DNA of 34,543 nt from positions 1 to 34,543 of the forward strand of contig JBPOIS010000133.1 of the NCBI GenBank assembly GCA_052034295.1, read 5' to 3'. This document shows, one piece after another, positions 22,614 through 31,589 of the stretch. The notes under the pieces were generated by a model. The model ran no database searches. It was not told the origin of the DNA and worked only from the letters and a program-made list of their open reading frames with translations. The DNA is from JBPOIS01 sp052034295 (GTDB taxonomy: Bacteria; Pseudomonadota; Gammaproteobacteria; Pseudomonadales; Moraxellaceae). Position numbers and translations under genes: made by a program. Every line of letters starts with the position of its first letter. Position 1 is the first letter of the stretch.

Positions 22614-22751
22614 GGACAAGACACTCAGGCCAAAAAACCATCCCAGCATAGAAAAAAACACCCCGGTCCGCCAAGGCAACGAACCAGAAAATCCCACGGC
22701 CCGGCTGATGCCCTTTTACAATCACCCGGATGACCAAAACAGGAGCGGCGT

Positions 22752-23228
22752 GTGGTGCAGATTCTGGCATTGAAAAATGCCCCCGAATGGCTGGCGGCGC
22801 TGGTGGCGCAGCAGTGGCAGGTCTGGGGCTATGCGCGGCCAGAGGATCTGGCGGATTTTTTCTGGGCGGGGCTGACGGGGGCGTTTCCACAGACCTGGCT
22901 GGCGGTGGCGGGCCCACAGTTGCTCGGCTCGGTCAGCCTCAGCCTGCATGAGATGGGCGACGCCCAGCCGCCGGCGCGTGCGGTGTGGCTGGGGTTTTTG
23001 CTGGTACAGGAAGACGCGCGGGGGCAGGGGCTGGGCCGGCGGCTGATGCAGGTGGCCGAGCAGGCCGCTGCGGCACAGGGCATCGACACGCTGTACCTGT
23101 ACACTGCCGATCAGGCCGAACGCTATGGACGCTGGGGCTGGCAGGCGCTGGAGACGGTGCAGTTCCAGGGGGAGCCGGTGGTGGTGATGGTCAAAACACA
23201 GCCCGTTTCACAGGGTGCTGCGCCCTGA
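22752..23228 (+). CDS. GNAT-family N-acetyltransferase
   Basis: This 158-residue cytoplasmic protein has the acetyl-CoA binding loop ARGQGLGRRLMQ (motif A), the strand AVWLGFLLVQE before it, and motif B-like LYLYTADQAERYGRWGWQ. These are typical of GNAT acetyltransferases. The acceptor substrate cannot be told from the sequence. The start is GTG 22752 with AGGAG at 22741-22745, spacing 6; the first residues read MVQILALKNAP. A TACAAT box at 22717-22722 is a possible -10. It is followed after 57 bp by murD. Confidence 0.86.
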   Translation: MVQILALKNAPEWLAALVAQQWQVWGYARPEDLADFFWAGLTGAFPQTWLAVAGPQLLGSVSLSLHEMGDAQPPARAVWLGFLLVQEDARGQGLGRRLMQVAEQAAAAQGIDTLYLYTADQAERYGRWGWQALETVQFQGEPVVVMVKTQPVSQGAAP

Positions 23229-23285
23229 CGCGGCAGCCGTGCTAATCTTGCGGGCTTCGGCAAGGGCATCAACAAAGGATCAATC

Positions 23286-24641
23286 ATGCTGATTCAGCGC
23301 GGCAGTTTGCAGGTGGTGGCAGGGCTGGGCACAACCGGCCTGTCGGTGGTGCGCTACCTGCATGCACAGGGCTATCGGGTGGCGGTCACCGACAGCCGCA
23401 TCCACCCACCGGGACTGGCCGACCTGCCCGAGGGCGTGGATTGCGCCCTGGGGGGACTGGATGAAGCCCTGTTGCGCCGGGCGGGCCGCATCATCCTCAG
23501 CCCCGGCATTGCCCCGCAGGAGCCTGCGATTGCAGCGGCACAGGCCGCCGGGGTGCCGGTGGTCGGTGACATCCAGTTGCTGCGTGAGGCCACCGACGTG
23601 CCGATCGTGGCCATCACCGGGTCCAATGCCAAAAGCACCGTCACCACGCTGGTGGGCCAGATGGCGGCGGATGCCGGGCGGCGGGTGGCAGTGGGCGGCA
23701 ATCTGGGCCGGCCGGCACTGGACCTGCTGGGCGATGACCCTGAGCTGATCGTGCTGGAGCTGTCGAGCTTTCAGCTGGAAACCACCAGTAACCTGCGGGC
23801 CGCCGTGGCGGTGGTGCTGAACCTGTCCGAGGACCACCTCGACCGCCATGGCAGCATGATCGCCTATCACGCCGCCAAGCACCGGATTTTTCAGGGCTGT
23901 GCGCGGGTGGTCTACAACCGTGAGGATGTGCTGACCCGGCCGCTGGTGCCGGATGCCACCCCGATGGTGGGCTTCGGGCTGTCGGCCCCGGACATCGGCC
24001 AGTATGGCCTGCTGCCGGATGAGCAGGGCAAAACCTGTCTGGCCCGTGGCCGTGAGCGGCTGCTGCGCGCCGATCAATTGAAAATCCAGGGCCGCCACAA
24101 CCTCGCCAATGCGCTGGCCGCGCTGGCGCTGGGTGAGGCGGTGGGCCTGCCGATGGACAGCATGCTGCAGACCCTGCAGCAGTTCGCGGGCCTCAAACAC
24201 CGCTGCCAGTATGTCGATGAGCAGGACGGTGTGCGTTTTTACAATGATTCCAAAGGCACCAACGTCGGGGCCACACTGGCGGCGATTGAGGGACTGGGGG
24301 CGATGCTGGAGGAATCCGGCGGCAAGGTCACGGTGATCCTCGGCGGGGTCGGCAAGGGGCAGGACTTCAGCCCGCTGGCCGCCGCGCTGCGCCGCTATGG
24401 CCGACTGGCGGTGCTGATCGGGGAGGATGGCACGCGCATTGGCCATGCCATCGGCAATGCGGTGGCCACCGAAACCGCTGCGGATCTGGCGGAGGCCGTC
24501 CAGAAGTGTCGTCAGGGCAGTGTGCCGGGCGATGTGGTGCTGCTATCCCCGGCCTGCGCCAGTTTTGACATGTTCAAGGACTACAACGACCGTGGCGAGC
24601 AGTTTGTGCAAACCGTGCTGGCCCAGGAGAGCTGGGCATGA
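23286..24641 (+). CDS. murD: UDP-N-acetylmuramoyl-L-alanine--D-glutamate ligase
   Basis: MurD adds D-glutamate to UDP-MurNAc-L-Ala in cytoplasmic peptidoglycan synthesis. The 451 residues show the UDP-binding opening VVAGLGTTGLSVV, the ATP loop GSNAKST (112-118), a form known in relatives where E. coli has NGK, and ELSSFQLETT. Also present are LSEDHLDRHGSM, the GRHNLANALAALAL stretch, NDSKGTN and the C-terminal LLSPACASFDMFKDYNDRGEQF. AAGGA precedes ATG 23286. The stop overlaps the ftsW start (ATGA, 24638-24641), so the two are coupled. The rest of the usual division and cell wall cluster (murG, murC, ftsQ) is not adjacent. Confidence 0.97.
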   Translation: MLIQRGSLQVVAGLGTTGLSVVRYLHAQGYRVAVTDSRIHPPGLADLPEGVDCALGGLDEALLRRAGRIILSPGIAPQEPAIAAAQAAGVPVVGDIQLLREATDVPIVAITGSNAKSTVTTLVGQMAADAGRRVAVGGNLGRPALDLLGDDPELIVLELSSFQLETTSNLRAAVAVVLNLSEDHLDRHGSMIAYHAAKHRIFQGCARVVYNREDVLTRPLVPDATPMVGFGLSAPDIGQYGLLPDEQGKTCLARGRERLLRADQLKIQGRHNLANALAALALGEAVGLPMDSMLQTLQQFAGLKHRCQYVDEQDGVRFYNDSKGTNVGATLAAIEGLGAMLEESGGKVTVILGGVGKGQDFSPLAAALRRYGRLAVLIGEDGTRIGHAIGNAVATETAADLAEAVQKCRQGSVPGDVVLLSPACASFDMFKDYNDRGEQFVQTVLAQESWA

Positions 24642-25843
24642 AGGCCGCATCCGTGCGTGATTCAATCCGGCGCGGCTGGCAGCAGTTTGTGCAAGTGCCG
24701 CAGGTGGCGCAGGAGCTGAGCGCGCGCAATTGCCTGCTGGTGTCGGTGCTGCTGCTGGTCACCCTGGGGACGGTGATGATCGGCTCGGCGTCGATGCCCT
24801 ATGCCGCGCACACCTTTGGCCAGCCGATGTATTTTTTGTGGCGTCAGGGTTTTTATCTGGTGGCGGCGGCCATCACTGCGCTGGTGGTGAGCCGGATTCC
24901 GCTGCGGCTGTGGTTTGGCCAGACCTTTGCCCTGTGGCTGCTGGTGCTGGGGCTGCTGGCGGCGGTGCTGGTGGTGGGCAATTCGGTGAACGGTTCGAAG
25001 CGCTGGCTGATGCTGGCCGGGGTTACCTTCCAGCCGTCCGAGCTGGCCAAGTTTGTCATGGTGCTGTTCACAGCCGACTACGTGGTGCGCCGTGCCAATG
25101 AGGTGCGGGTGAACCTGAGCGGCCTGCTGCGCCTGCTGATCCCGATGGGCACGGTGCTGCTGCTGATCATGCTGGAGCCGGATCTGGGCGCGTCCACGGT
25201 GGTGGTGACCAGCATGATGGCGGTGTTTTTTCTGGCGGGGGCACCGCTGGGGCAATTTGGCTTTTTGATGGTCACCGCGCTGGGGGCGCTGGTGATGGCG
25301 ATTCTGTTTGAGCCGTACCGGCTGCAGCGGCTGGTGTCGTTCACCAACCCCTGGGACGATGAGCAGGGCACCGACTACCAGCTCAAGCAGAGCCTGATTG
25401 CCTTTGGCCGGGGCGAATGGACCGGCACCGGGCTGGGCCACAGTGTGCAGAAGCTGTCTTATCTCCCTGAGGCGCACACCGATTTCATGCTGGCGATCGT
25501 CGGCGAGGAGCTGGGCTTTCTGGGCATCTGCGCGCTGTTTGGGCTGCTGTTTGTCATGGTCAGCAGTGCCATGCGCATTGGCCGGACGGCGCTGCAGAAT
25601 GGCCACGACCGCGAGGGTTATCTGGCCTATGGCATCACGGTGATTTTTTTGCTGCAGATTCTGGTGAATGGTGGCATGAACATGGGCCTGTTGCCCACCA
25701 AGGGCCTGACCCTGCCGTTCATCAGCTATGGGGGCACGTCGCTGGTGGTGTGCTCACTGATGGTGGCGGTGCTGCTGCGCATTGACCGCGAGACCCGGCA
25801 GCGTGCGCCACGCTCGGCGCGTGCGGCCTATGACGGGGCCTGA
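24638..25843 (+). CDS. ftsW: Peptidoglycan glycosyltransferase FtsW
   Basis: FtsW is the SEDS-family polymerase of septal peptidoglycan and partners with FtsI at the divisome. The 401-residue protein has a short cytoplasmic N-terminus and about ten membrane helices. Conserved SEDS segments seen are FQPSELAKF, LEPDLGAS, the catalytic Asp region YLPEAHTDFMLAIVGEELG (Asp near 282), GMNMGLLPTKGLTLPFISYGG and the final LLRIDRE. It overlaps murD by 4 nt. The order murD-ftsW identifies it as FtsW rather than RodA. After it comes a 184-bp gap and a lipoprotein gene on the other strand, not murG. Confidence 0.95.
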   Translation: MKAASVRDSIRRGWQQFVQVPQVAQELSARNCLLVSVLLLVTLGTVMIGSASMPYAAHTFGQPMYFLWRQGFYLVAAAITALVVSRIPLRLWFGQTFALWLLVLGLLAAVLVVGNSVNGSKRWLMLAGVTFQPSELAKFVMVLFTADYVVRRANEVRVNLSGLLRLLIPMGTVLLLIMLEPDLGASTVVVTSMMAVFFLAGAPLGQFGFLMVTALGALVMAILFEPYRLQRLVSFTNPWDDEQGTDYQLKQSLIAFGRGEWTGTGLGHSVQKLSYLPEAHTDFMLAIVGEELGFLGICALFGLLFVMVSSAMRIGRTALQNGHDREGYLAYGITVIFLLQILVNGGMNMGLLPTKGLTLPFISYGGTSLVVCSLMVAVLLRIDRETRQRAPRSARAAYDGA

Positions 25844-26027
25844 GGGCGGATGCGGTTTGTGGCGTCCTGAAACGCGCGCCCTGGCTGGCTGGGGTGTTGC
25901 GTCTGTTTTGCGGCCTGCGCCACAGCAGGCCAGTCCCCAATTATTTTTTAAACATCAAACGCCAGACGGTCTGGGCCAGCGGGTCCCTGCTGTGCGCCAG
26001 GCACAGCGGGCCGCCCCGGACCATGAA

Positions 26028-26579
26028 TCATGGCCGGCTGGGACGCTGGGGCAGGGGACGCTGTTCGCTGCCGTCGGGGTTCAGGCCGTATTTGGGGCCC
26101 AGACTGGTCAGGATGGTGTGGGCGTTGAACAGGGTTTTTCCTGCCTGTTCGCCGTGGTAACAGGCGATGGTCAGACTGCCCTGTGCCGGGGGCGGTTCGG
26201 GCCAGCCCGCGTCGTCCCAGCCCCAGGGGTCCATCCAGCCCCGGCTGTGGTAGCCCCAGCGCCAGTCCCCGTACAGGTGCACCTGGGGAAAAACCGGCCC
26301 ACTGGCGGGCGCAGCGGGGCCCGGCAGCACTTCGAAGTGGCTGTAGCCGTGCTGCAGGGTGGTGCGGGCCGCATGCAGCAGCAGACGCTCTTCGGCGGCA
26401 TCTCGGCGGGTGTAGGCTTCCCCGGTGTAGCTGACCCGGAACAGGTTCTGGTTCAGGGCGTACTGCGCAAACTGCCCTTGCTGGCTGAAGGGCCGGGGCG
26501 GCACACTGGCGCAGCCGGACAGCTGCAGCAGCGCACACAGGGTGGCGACGGTGGCCCACAGGGGCCTGGATGATGACAT
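26028..26579 (-). CDS. CC0125/CC1285-family lipoprotein
   Basis: The 183-residue product starts at ATG 26579 with a lipoprotein signal: MSSSRPLWATVATLCALLQ then the lipobox LSGC. It carries the short family pattern FRVSYTGEAYTRRDAAEERLL, then HAARTTLQHGYSHFEV, seen in the CC0125/CC1285 lipoproteins. A Trp/Gly/Tyr-rich middle (YGDWRWGYHSRGWMDPWGW) follows, then AHTILTSLGPKYGL. The open frame reaches 26756 but the added part has no signal and crosses the gshA promoter region. The function is unknown; it is expected in the outer membrane facing the periplasm. Between it and ftsW is a GGCCTGC/GCAGGCC hairpin (25911-25931), a weak terminator candidate. Confidence 0.8.
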   Translation of the reverse strand: MSSSRPLWATVATLCALLQLSGCASVPPRPFSQQGQFAQYALNQNLFRVSYTGEAYTRRDAAEERLLLHAARTTLQHGYSHFEVLPGPAAPASGPVFPQVHLYGDWRWGYHSRGWMDPWGWDDAGWPEPPPAQGSLTIACYHGEQAGKTLFNAHTILTSLGPKYGLNPDGSEQRPLPQRPSRP

Positions 26580-26718
26580 GCTGATCCCCAACGGTGCCGG
26601 TCCAGTCCGGCGGGTGTGCGGGTCCGGCGGCTGACTGCTGTGGCAATAATCGGTCCACATCGCAGCGCGGAAAATTGCGCTACACTGCAGGCCCGCTCCC
26701 GTAGATTGACGCAATCCC

Positions 26719-28332
26719 ATGGTCGCTGCAATGCCTGATGTGTCCCTCCCGCCCAACGCCCGGCCCCTGTGGCCTGCTGCAGTGCCGCCTGCATTGCTGC
26801 TGCAGATGCGGCGCGGCGTGGAACGCGAAGGCCTGCGCGTGCAGCCCGATGGCTATATTGCCAAGACCCCGCACCCGGCTGCGCTGGGCTCGGCGCTGAC
26901 CCACCCGGCCATCACCACCGACTATTCCGAAGCCCTGCTGGAGCTGATCACGCCGCCGCTGGCCAGCATTCCTGCCCTGATGGACACCCTGACCGAGCTG
27001 CATCAACTGGTGCTGCAGCACCTGCCGGCTGGTGAGGTGCTGTGGCCGCTGTCGATGCCCTGCCTGCTCGACGAGGGCGAACACGACATCCCGCTGGCCC
27101 AGTATGGCCGCTCAGCCATGGGCCAGCTCAAGACCCTGTACCGCCACGGGCTGGGCCTGCGCTATGGCCGGCGCATGCAAACCATTGCCGGGGTGCACTA
27201 CAACCTGTCCTTTCCAGTGGAGCTGTTCCGGGCGCTGCAGCAGCAGGAGGGTGACGCCGCCCGCCGCCTGAGCGCCCGTGAGTACCGGGACCAGCGCTAT
27301 CTGGGGCTGGTGCGCAATTTTGTGCGGCTGACCCCGCTGGTGATTGCCCTGCTGGGGGCGAGTCCAGCGGTGTGTGCGTGCTTCCTGACCGGCCGCAGCC
27401 ACCACCTGCAGCCACTGTCTGGCCAGAAGGGCACCCTGACCCTGCCGCAGGCCACCGCGCTGCGCATGGGCAATCTGGGCTACCAGAACAGCACCCAGCG
27501 CGAGCTGGGCATCCACTACAACACCCTGCCGGACTATGCGCGGGCGCTGCAGCAGGCCACCTGGCGGCCGCACCCGCCGTTCACGGCGCTGGGGGTGGAT
27601 GACGCCCACGGACAGCCGCAGCAGATCAACGACCATGTGCTGCAGATCGAAAACGAATACTACAGCCTGATCCGCCCCAAACAAGTGACCCAGGACGGCG
27701 AAACCCCAGTACAGGCCCTGCTGGCGCGCGGGGTGCAGTATGTGGAGCTGCGCGCGGTGGATGTGGACCCGGAGCAGCCGACCGGACTCAGTGCCGCACG
27801 GGCGGCGCTGCTGGAAACACTGGCCCTGTATGGCCTGCTGCTGCCCAGCCCGGTGTTGGACCGTGCCGAGGAAGACCGCATCCTCGCCGACCAGCGTCAG
27901 GTGGTGGACCGGGGCCGTGACCCTGCGCTGACCCTGTCCAGTGGCGAGCGGCTGCAGGACTGGATGACGGGCCACCTGAACGCCATGCAGCCACTGGCCG
28001 AGGTGCTGGACCGGGCCTATGGCGGGACGCTGTACTGTGACAGTCTGGCCCGGTTCAGTACCCTTGTGACCCAGCCGGAACACTGGCCATCGGCCCGGCT
28101 GATGCAGGGGCTGCAGCAGGCGGGCAGTCTCTGGGCCTATGGGCGGGCACTGGCGGCACAGCACCGTCAGGTCCTGCAGGCCCAGCCGCTGTCCGGAGCA
28201 CAACAGGCCCACTGGGATCAGGTGGCCCAGCAATCGCTGCAGGCACAGGCGGCCCTGGAGCAGGCCAGTCATCCTGAAGATTTTGTGCAGTTGCTGGCGC
28301 GCTATCGCCAAACCCCCGGCGCTTCGGGTTAA
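26719..28332 (+). CDS. gshA: Glutamate--cysteine ligase
   Basis: GshA joins glutamate and cysteine, the limiting step of glutathione synthesis. The 537-residue protein is of the gammaproteobacterial type. It has the ATP and metal-binding opening RGVEREGLRV, ALGSALTHPAITTDYSEALLEL, the WPLSMPC stretch, QTIAGVHYNLSFP, and NDHVLQIENEYYSLIRPK followed by YVELRAVDVDP. Two starts are possible: ATG 26719 and ATG 26731; neither has a strong ribosome binding site. A TACACT box at 26681-26686 may be its -10. It is divergent from the lipoprotein and followed by dsbB, linking two thiol functions. Confidence 0.95.
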   Translation: MVAAMPDVSLPPNARPLWPAAVPPALLLQMRRGVEREGLRVQPDGYIAKTPHPAALGSALTHPAITTDYSEALLELITPPLASIPALMDTLTELHQLVLQHLPAGEVLWPLSMPCLLDEGEHDIPLAQYGRSAMGQLKTLYRHGLGLRYGRRMQTIAGVHYNLSFPVELFRALQQQEGDAARRLSAREYRDQRYLGLVRNFVRLTPLVIALLGASPAVCACFLTGRSHHLQPLSGQKGTLTLPQATALRMGNLGYQNSTQRELGIHYNTLPDYARALQQATWRPHPPFTALGVDDAHGQPQQINDHVLQIENEYYSLIRPKQVTQDGETPVQALLARGVQYVELRAVDVDPEQPTGLSAARAALLETLALYGLLLPSPVLDRAEEDRILADQRQVVDRGRDPALTLSSGERLQDWMTGHLNAMQPLAEVLDRAYGGTLYCDSLARFSTLVTQPEHWPSARLMQGLQQAGSLWAYGRALAAQHRQVLQAQPLSGAQQAHWDQVAQQSLQAQAALEQASHPEDFVQLLARYRQTPGASG

Positions 28333-28367
28333 ATGGTTTTTTTTCAATCCTACAGGCCGAGGTGTAC

Positions 28368-28868
28368 ATGCCGCGCTTGAGCTATCGACTGGTCAATGTC
28401 CTGCTGGTGCTGGGGGCGGTGGTGGGCATGGCCTTTGCGCTGTACCTGCAGTATGGTCCGGCGCAGCTGGAGCCCTGTCCGCTGTGTGTGTTCCAGCGGG
28501 TCGGCCTGATCGGCATGGGCGTGTTTGCACTGGTCGGTACCGTGTATGTGTCGCGCCACCTGTGGGTGCGCCGGGGCCTGTCGCTGCTGGCCCTGCTGTC
28601 GATGGGCTGGTCCACCGCAGTGGCCGGACGCCACGTCTGGCTGCAGCACCTGCCCCCGGAGGACGTGCCGGCCTGTGGTCCCGGTCTGGACTACTGGATG
28701 GACACTTTTCCCATGAAAGAGGTGGTGCAAAAGGTCCTGCACGGTTCGGGGGAGTGCGCCAAGATTGACTGGACCCTGCTGGGCTGGTCGCTGCCACACT
28801 GGTCGCTGCTGTTTTTTGCTGTCCTGCTGCTGCTTTGCCTGTGGCAGGTGCTGCGGCGCACGGCCTGA
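28368..28868 (+). CDS. dsbB: Disulfide bond formation protein DsbB
   Basis: DsbB re-oxidises DsbA in the periplasm and passes electrons to quinones. The 166-residue protein has four membrane helices and both required Cys pairs: CPLC in the first periplasmic loop (EPCPLCVFQRVGL) and a second pair in the loop PACGPGLDYWMDTFPMKEV to HGSGEC. ATG 28368 with GAGG just upstream is preferred; the frame also allows GTG 28362. It starts 35 bp after gshA and may be in its operon. No DsbA is in the window; a DsbC-like gene is 10 kb to the left. Confidence 0.94.
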   Translation: MPRLSYRLVNVLLVLGAVVGMAFALYLQYGPAQLEPCPLCVFQRVGLIGMGVFALVGTVYVSRHLWVRRGLSLLALLSMGWSTAVAGRHVWLQHLPPEDVPACGPGLDYWMDTFPMKEVVQKVLHGSGECAKIDWTLLGWSLPHWSLLFFAVLLLLCLWQVLRRTA

Positions 28869-29220
28869 AACCGGCGCTCACGCGCGGACCCCGGGGTCTG
28901 CCGGTGCAGCAGCCTGTCCTGTTCCGGCTCGCGCCAGCCGCCGCTGCAGGACACTGAACCGGCACGGCATCTGAACGCTGGGTGGCAGCATCCGTGTTTT
29001 TTGCGGACCGCCCAGCCCCGGCAGGGCTTTGCGCAGGGTGGCGCCATCGCCTGACGCCTGCAGGGCCTGATGCTCGGCAAAAAGAATTTCAGGGCCGCAA
29101 AAAGGTCGGTACTTGTATTTTGGTTGATTAAACATTATTAAAAAAGAATGCCGATCATGTAGCCTGTCTGAATAATTCAGCCCTGTCCGGATCGGGTTCT
29201 GTTTTGTCTGGGAGAGGATC
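28869..29220. other. Gene-poor spacer between dsbB and the pirin gene
   Basis: The first half (28869-29090) is GC-rich and contains a GACCCCGGGGTC palindrome near 28887. The second half (about 29105-29165) is clearly AT-rich and may hold the pirin promoter (TTGTAT and TATTAA 17 nt apart within it). A minus-strand frame from ATG 29135 to 28878 is open for 85 codons, starts MFNQPKYKYRPFCG, and has no visible ribosome binding site. I cannot support it as a gene. Confidence 0.4.
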
Positions 29221-30147
29221 ATGCACACCTATCGTCCTGTGGACCGCATCCACGCCGCCCCGCGCCCGCACTGGGTCGGGGATGGTTTTCTGGTGCACCC
29301 GATGTTTTCGCACATGCAGGGCACGAAGCGCACCGATCCTTTTTTGATGCTTGATTATGCGGCACCGCGTGTGTTCAGCCCCAACTCCAGCGGTTCGCCG
29401 CGCGGGGTCGGCCAGCACCCACACAAAGGCTTTGAAACCGTCACCATCGCCTATCAGGGCGAGGTGGCGCACCGGGATTCCAGTGGCGGTGGCGGGGTGA
29501 TCGGCGAGGGCGATGTGCAGTGGATGACCGCAGGTCGTGGGGTGATCCACGAGGAATTCCATTCGCCCTCGTTTGCGGCGCGCGGCGGGCCCTTCGAGAT
29601 GGTGCAGCTGTGGGTGAACCTGCCGGCCTGCCACAAGGGCGTCCCGGCCCGCTACCAGCATCTGGCCGATGCAGACATCCCGGTGGTGACACTGGGGGAC
29701 GGCGACGGCACGGACTGCGGACAGGTGCGGCTGATCGCAGGGGTCTGGCCAGAAGGCCAGACGGGTGTGGCTGGACCGGGTCAGACGTTCACGCCGATCC
29801 ACCTGTGGGATGTGCAGGTGCAGGCCGGTCAGGCGGTGGAATTGCCGGTCCCGCGCACGCACAACCTGCTGGTGCTGGTCATGCGTGGACAGGTCAGCCT
29901 GAATGCTGATCCGGCACAGGTGGCCGGGGCGCAGCAACTGGTGACCTTTGCCGCGGAGCCGGGCGGGGCGGGGCTAGATTGGCTGCGGCTTCAGGCGGGT
30001 GCAGAAGCAACACAGCTGCTGCTGATGAGTGGCGAGCCGATCGGTGAGCCGGTGGTGGGCTATGGGCCGTTTGTGATGAACAGCGAGCAGGAGATCCGCC
30101 AGGCCATCCATGAGTTCAATGCAGGCCGCTTTGGCCGGATTGACTGA
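29221..30147 (+). CDS. Pirin-family cupin protein
   Basis: Pirins are bicupin metalloproteins with quercetinase-like activity or regulatory roles. The 308-residue protein has the metal ligands H66 and H68 in GQHPHKGFETVT, H110 and E112 in GVIHEEFHSP, with the same spacing as human pirin, and GEVAHRDSSGGGGVIGEGD. The second cupin domain and the end YGPFVMNSEQEIRQAIHEF are family-typical. GAGAGG sits before ATG 29221. It appears monocistronic, between an AT-rich promoter-like patch and a bidirectional terminator. The natural substrate is unknown. Confidence 0.93.
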   Translation: MHTYRPVDRIHAAPRPHWVGDGFLVHPMFSHMQGTKRTDPFLMLDYAAPRVFSPNSSGSPRGVGQHPHKGFETVTIAYQGEVAHRDSSGGGGVIGEGDVQWMTAGRGVIHEEFHSPSFAARGGPFEMVQLWVNLPACHKGVPARYQHLADADIPVVTLGDGDGTDCGQVRLIAGVWPEGQTGVAGPGQTFTPIHLWDVQVQAGQAVELPVPRTHNLLVLVMRGQVSLNADPAQVAGAQQLVTFAAEPGGAGLDWLRLQAGAEATQLLLMSGEPIGEPVVGYGPFVMNSEQEIRQAIHEFNAGRFGRID

Positions 30148-30218
30148 GCACGCCGGTCTTCCTCAATGTGTCAGGTGCCCCCGGCGAGGGTGGGCCTGTT
30201 CCCGGCATGCTGTGACTG

Positions 30219-30248
30219 AAAAAAAACCGGCCACTGGGGCCGGTTTTT
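30219..30248. terminator. Bidirectional terminator between pirin and the lipase gene
   Basis: Eight A, CCGGCC, a 5-nt loop, GGCCGG and five T form a strong inverted repeat (stem 30227-30232 with 30238-30243). Confidence 0.9.
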
Positions 30249-30266
30249 GCGGCAGGGCGCAGCCGC

Positions 30267-31589
30267 CTACAGGTCCACATATTCGATGCGCCGGCCGGCC
30301 TCGGGACTGGTCACCACCTTGCGCGGGACAAAGGCCTCGGGCACCAGCCAGTTGATCACCTGATTGCGCACAGCCGGGTGGTACTGCACTTCCATGTGGT
30401 TGACCCCATAGAACACGGCCTTGTGTTCCTCGGGCACATTCAGGCGGTAGGCTGGGTCGGCGTGCTCGCCGAGGGCGCTGGGGATGCTGACCAGATAGTC
30501 GCCGATGATGTCCAGCGGGCGGCGCTTGCTGTCCGGGGAGCGTTCGATGGTTCCGGCCACCAGATAGGTGTTGATGCGTGAAGGCAGTGGCGCCGGTTTG
30601 CGCACATCATCGCCCAGCCCACGGCGTTCTTCGAGGTGTTCCCAGTCGTCATCGCGCACGCTGCCATGGCGCAGGTCGATGATGCCGGCACTGCGAATGT
30701 CGGCCAGATTGGCCAGCAGTCCGGCGATGGGAATCTGTCCCACCCGGTCCTGCAGCAAAAATCCCAGCCGCTCCAGCACAGCGCCCTGGTGCGGGGAGCC
30801 CAGGCAGACCAGATTTTTCACCCGGTGAATCCATTCATGGCCCTGTTGCTTGCCGTAGAACAGCGCCGAGCGCGACACCAGCCCACCCATGCTGTGGCCA
30901 ATCAGGCTGATTTCTTCCACATGCGGATTTTCCTGCACCAGCCGCTCCAGCAGCTGCGACAGGGTGCGGCCATTCTGGGAAATGCGCCGTCCGGTGTTGT
31001 AGTTCAGGTACAGCACGGTGGCGTCAGGCATGCGGTATTGCAGCTGTTCACCCATGCCGACGCTCTCGCCCGGGTCCCAGCTCAGAAAATTCATGCACAG
31101 GCCATGCGCCATCAGCACCAATCGGCGTTTGACCGGACCCTGATGCACCTGCCCATCACGGTTGTAAACCAGCATCGGTGCGGCCAGCGGGTTCTGCATG
31201 CGGATCAGGTGATCTCCCGCCACACCATTGATCACCCCCACCAGAAAATGCTGCACGGGGGTCAGCGGATGATCACCAAAGGCCGGTGTCAGCCGGTTGA
31301 ACAGGCGCAGGGACGCCGCCAGTCCCTTGCCGGACTGGCGCATGATGCCCTTGGTGAGGCCATAGACCTGTCCGGTCAGACCGCGGTTCCACAGGGCATG
31401 GAATTCGGGCCGGTCCAGTCCGAGCGGCCGCAGCACGATTTCACGGTGGATGGCCTGTACCAGCTCGGTCACTTCGACGATGCCGGTGGTGGCGAGCTGG
31501 GCCACGCCTTCGATCAGGTCGGCCTGCGTGGGGGGAGAGGTGGTCAGGGCACAAAACGGCTCATGCAGCGGCGTCGGACTGTGTTTCAT
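30267..31589 (-). CDS. Alpha/beta-hydrolase with lipase box (PGAP1-like esterase)
   Basis: The 440-residue protein has an N-terminal helical region of about 150 residues, then an alpha/beta-hydrolase core: oxyanion AHGLC (161-165), nucleophile S233 in GHSMGGLVSR, LVCLGSPHQGAV, and a late His in GVNHMEVQYHP. This fits a lipase/esterase of the PGAP1 or triacylglycerol lipase group. There is no signal peptide, so a cytoplasmic or membrane-associated role is likely. The ATG at 31589 is preceded by GAGGGA; the frame reaches TTG 31607 but that start is not needed. The substrate is unknown. It is divergent from yqiA across a 301-bp gap. Confidence 0.82.
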   Translation of the reverse strand: MKHSPTPLHEPFCALTTSPPTQADLIEGVAQLATTGIVEVTELVQAIHREIVLRPLGLDRPEFHALWNRGLTGQVYGLTKGIMRQSGKGLAASLRLFNRLTPAFGDHPLTPVQHFLVGVINGVAGDHLIRMQNPLAAPMLVYNRDGQVHQGPVKRRLVLMAHGLCMNFLSWDPGESVGMGEQLQYRMPDATVLYLNYNTGRRISQNGRTLSQLLERLVQENPHVEEISLIGHSMGGLVSRSALFYGKQQGHEWIHRVKNLVCLGSPHQGAVLERLGFLLQDRVGQIPIAGLLANLADIRSAGIIDLRHGSVRDDDWEHLEERRGLGDDVRKPAPLPSRINTYLVAGTIERSPDSKRRPLDIIGDYLVSIPSALGEHADPAYRLNVPEEHKAVFYGVNHMEVQYHPAVRNQVINWLVPEAFVPRKVVTSPEAGRRIEYVDL

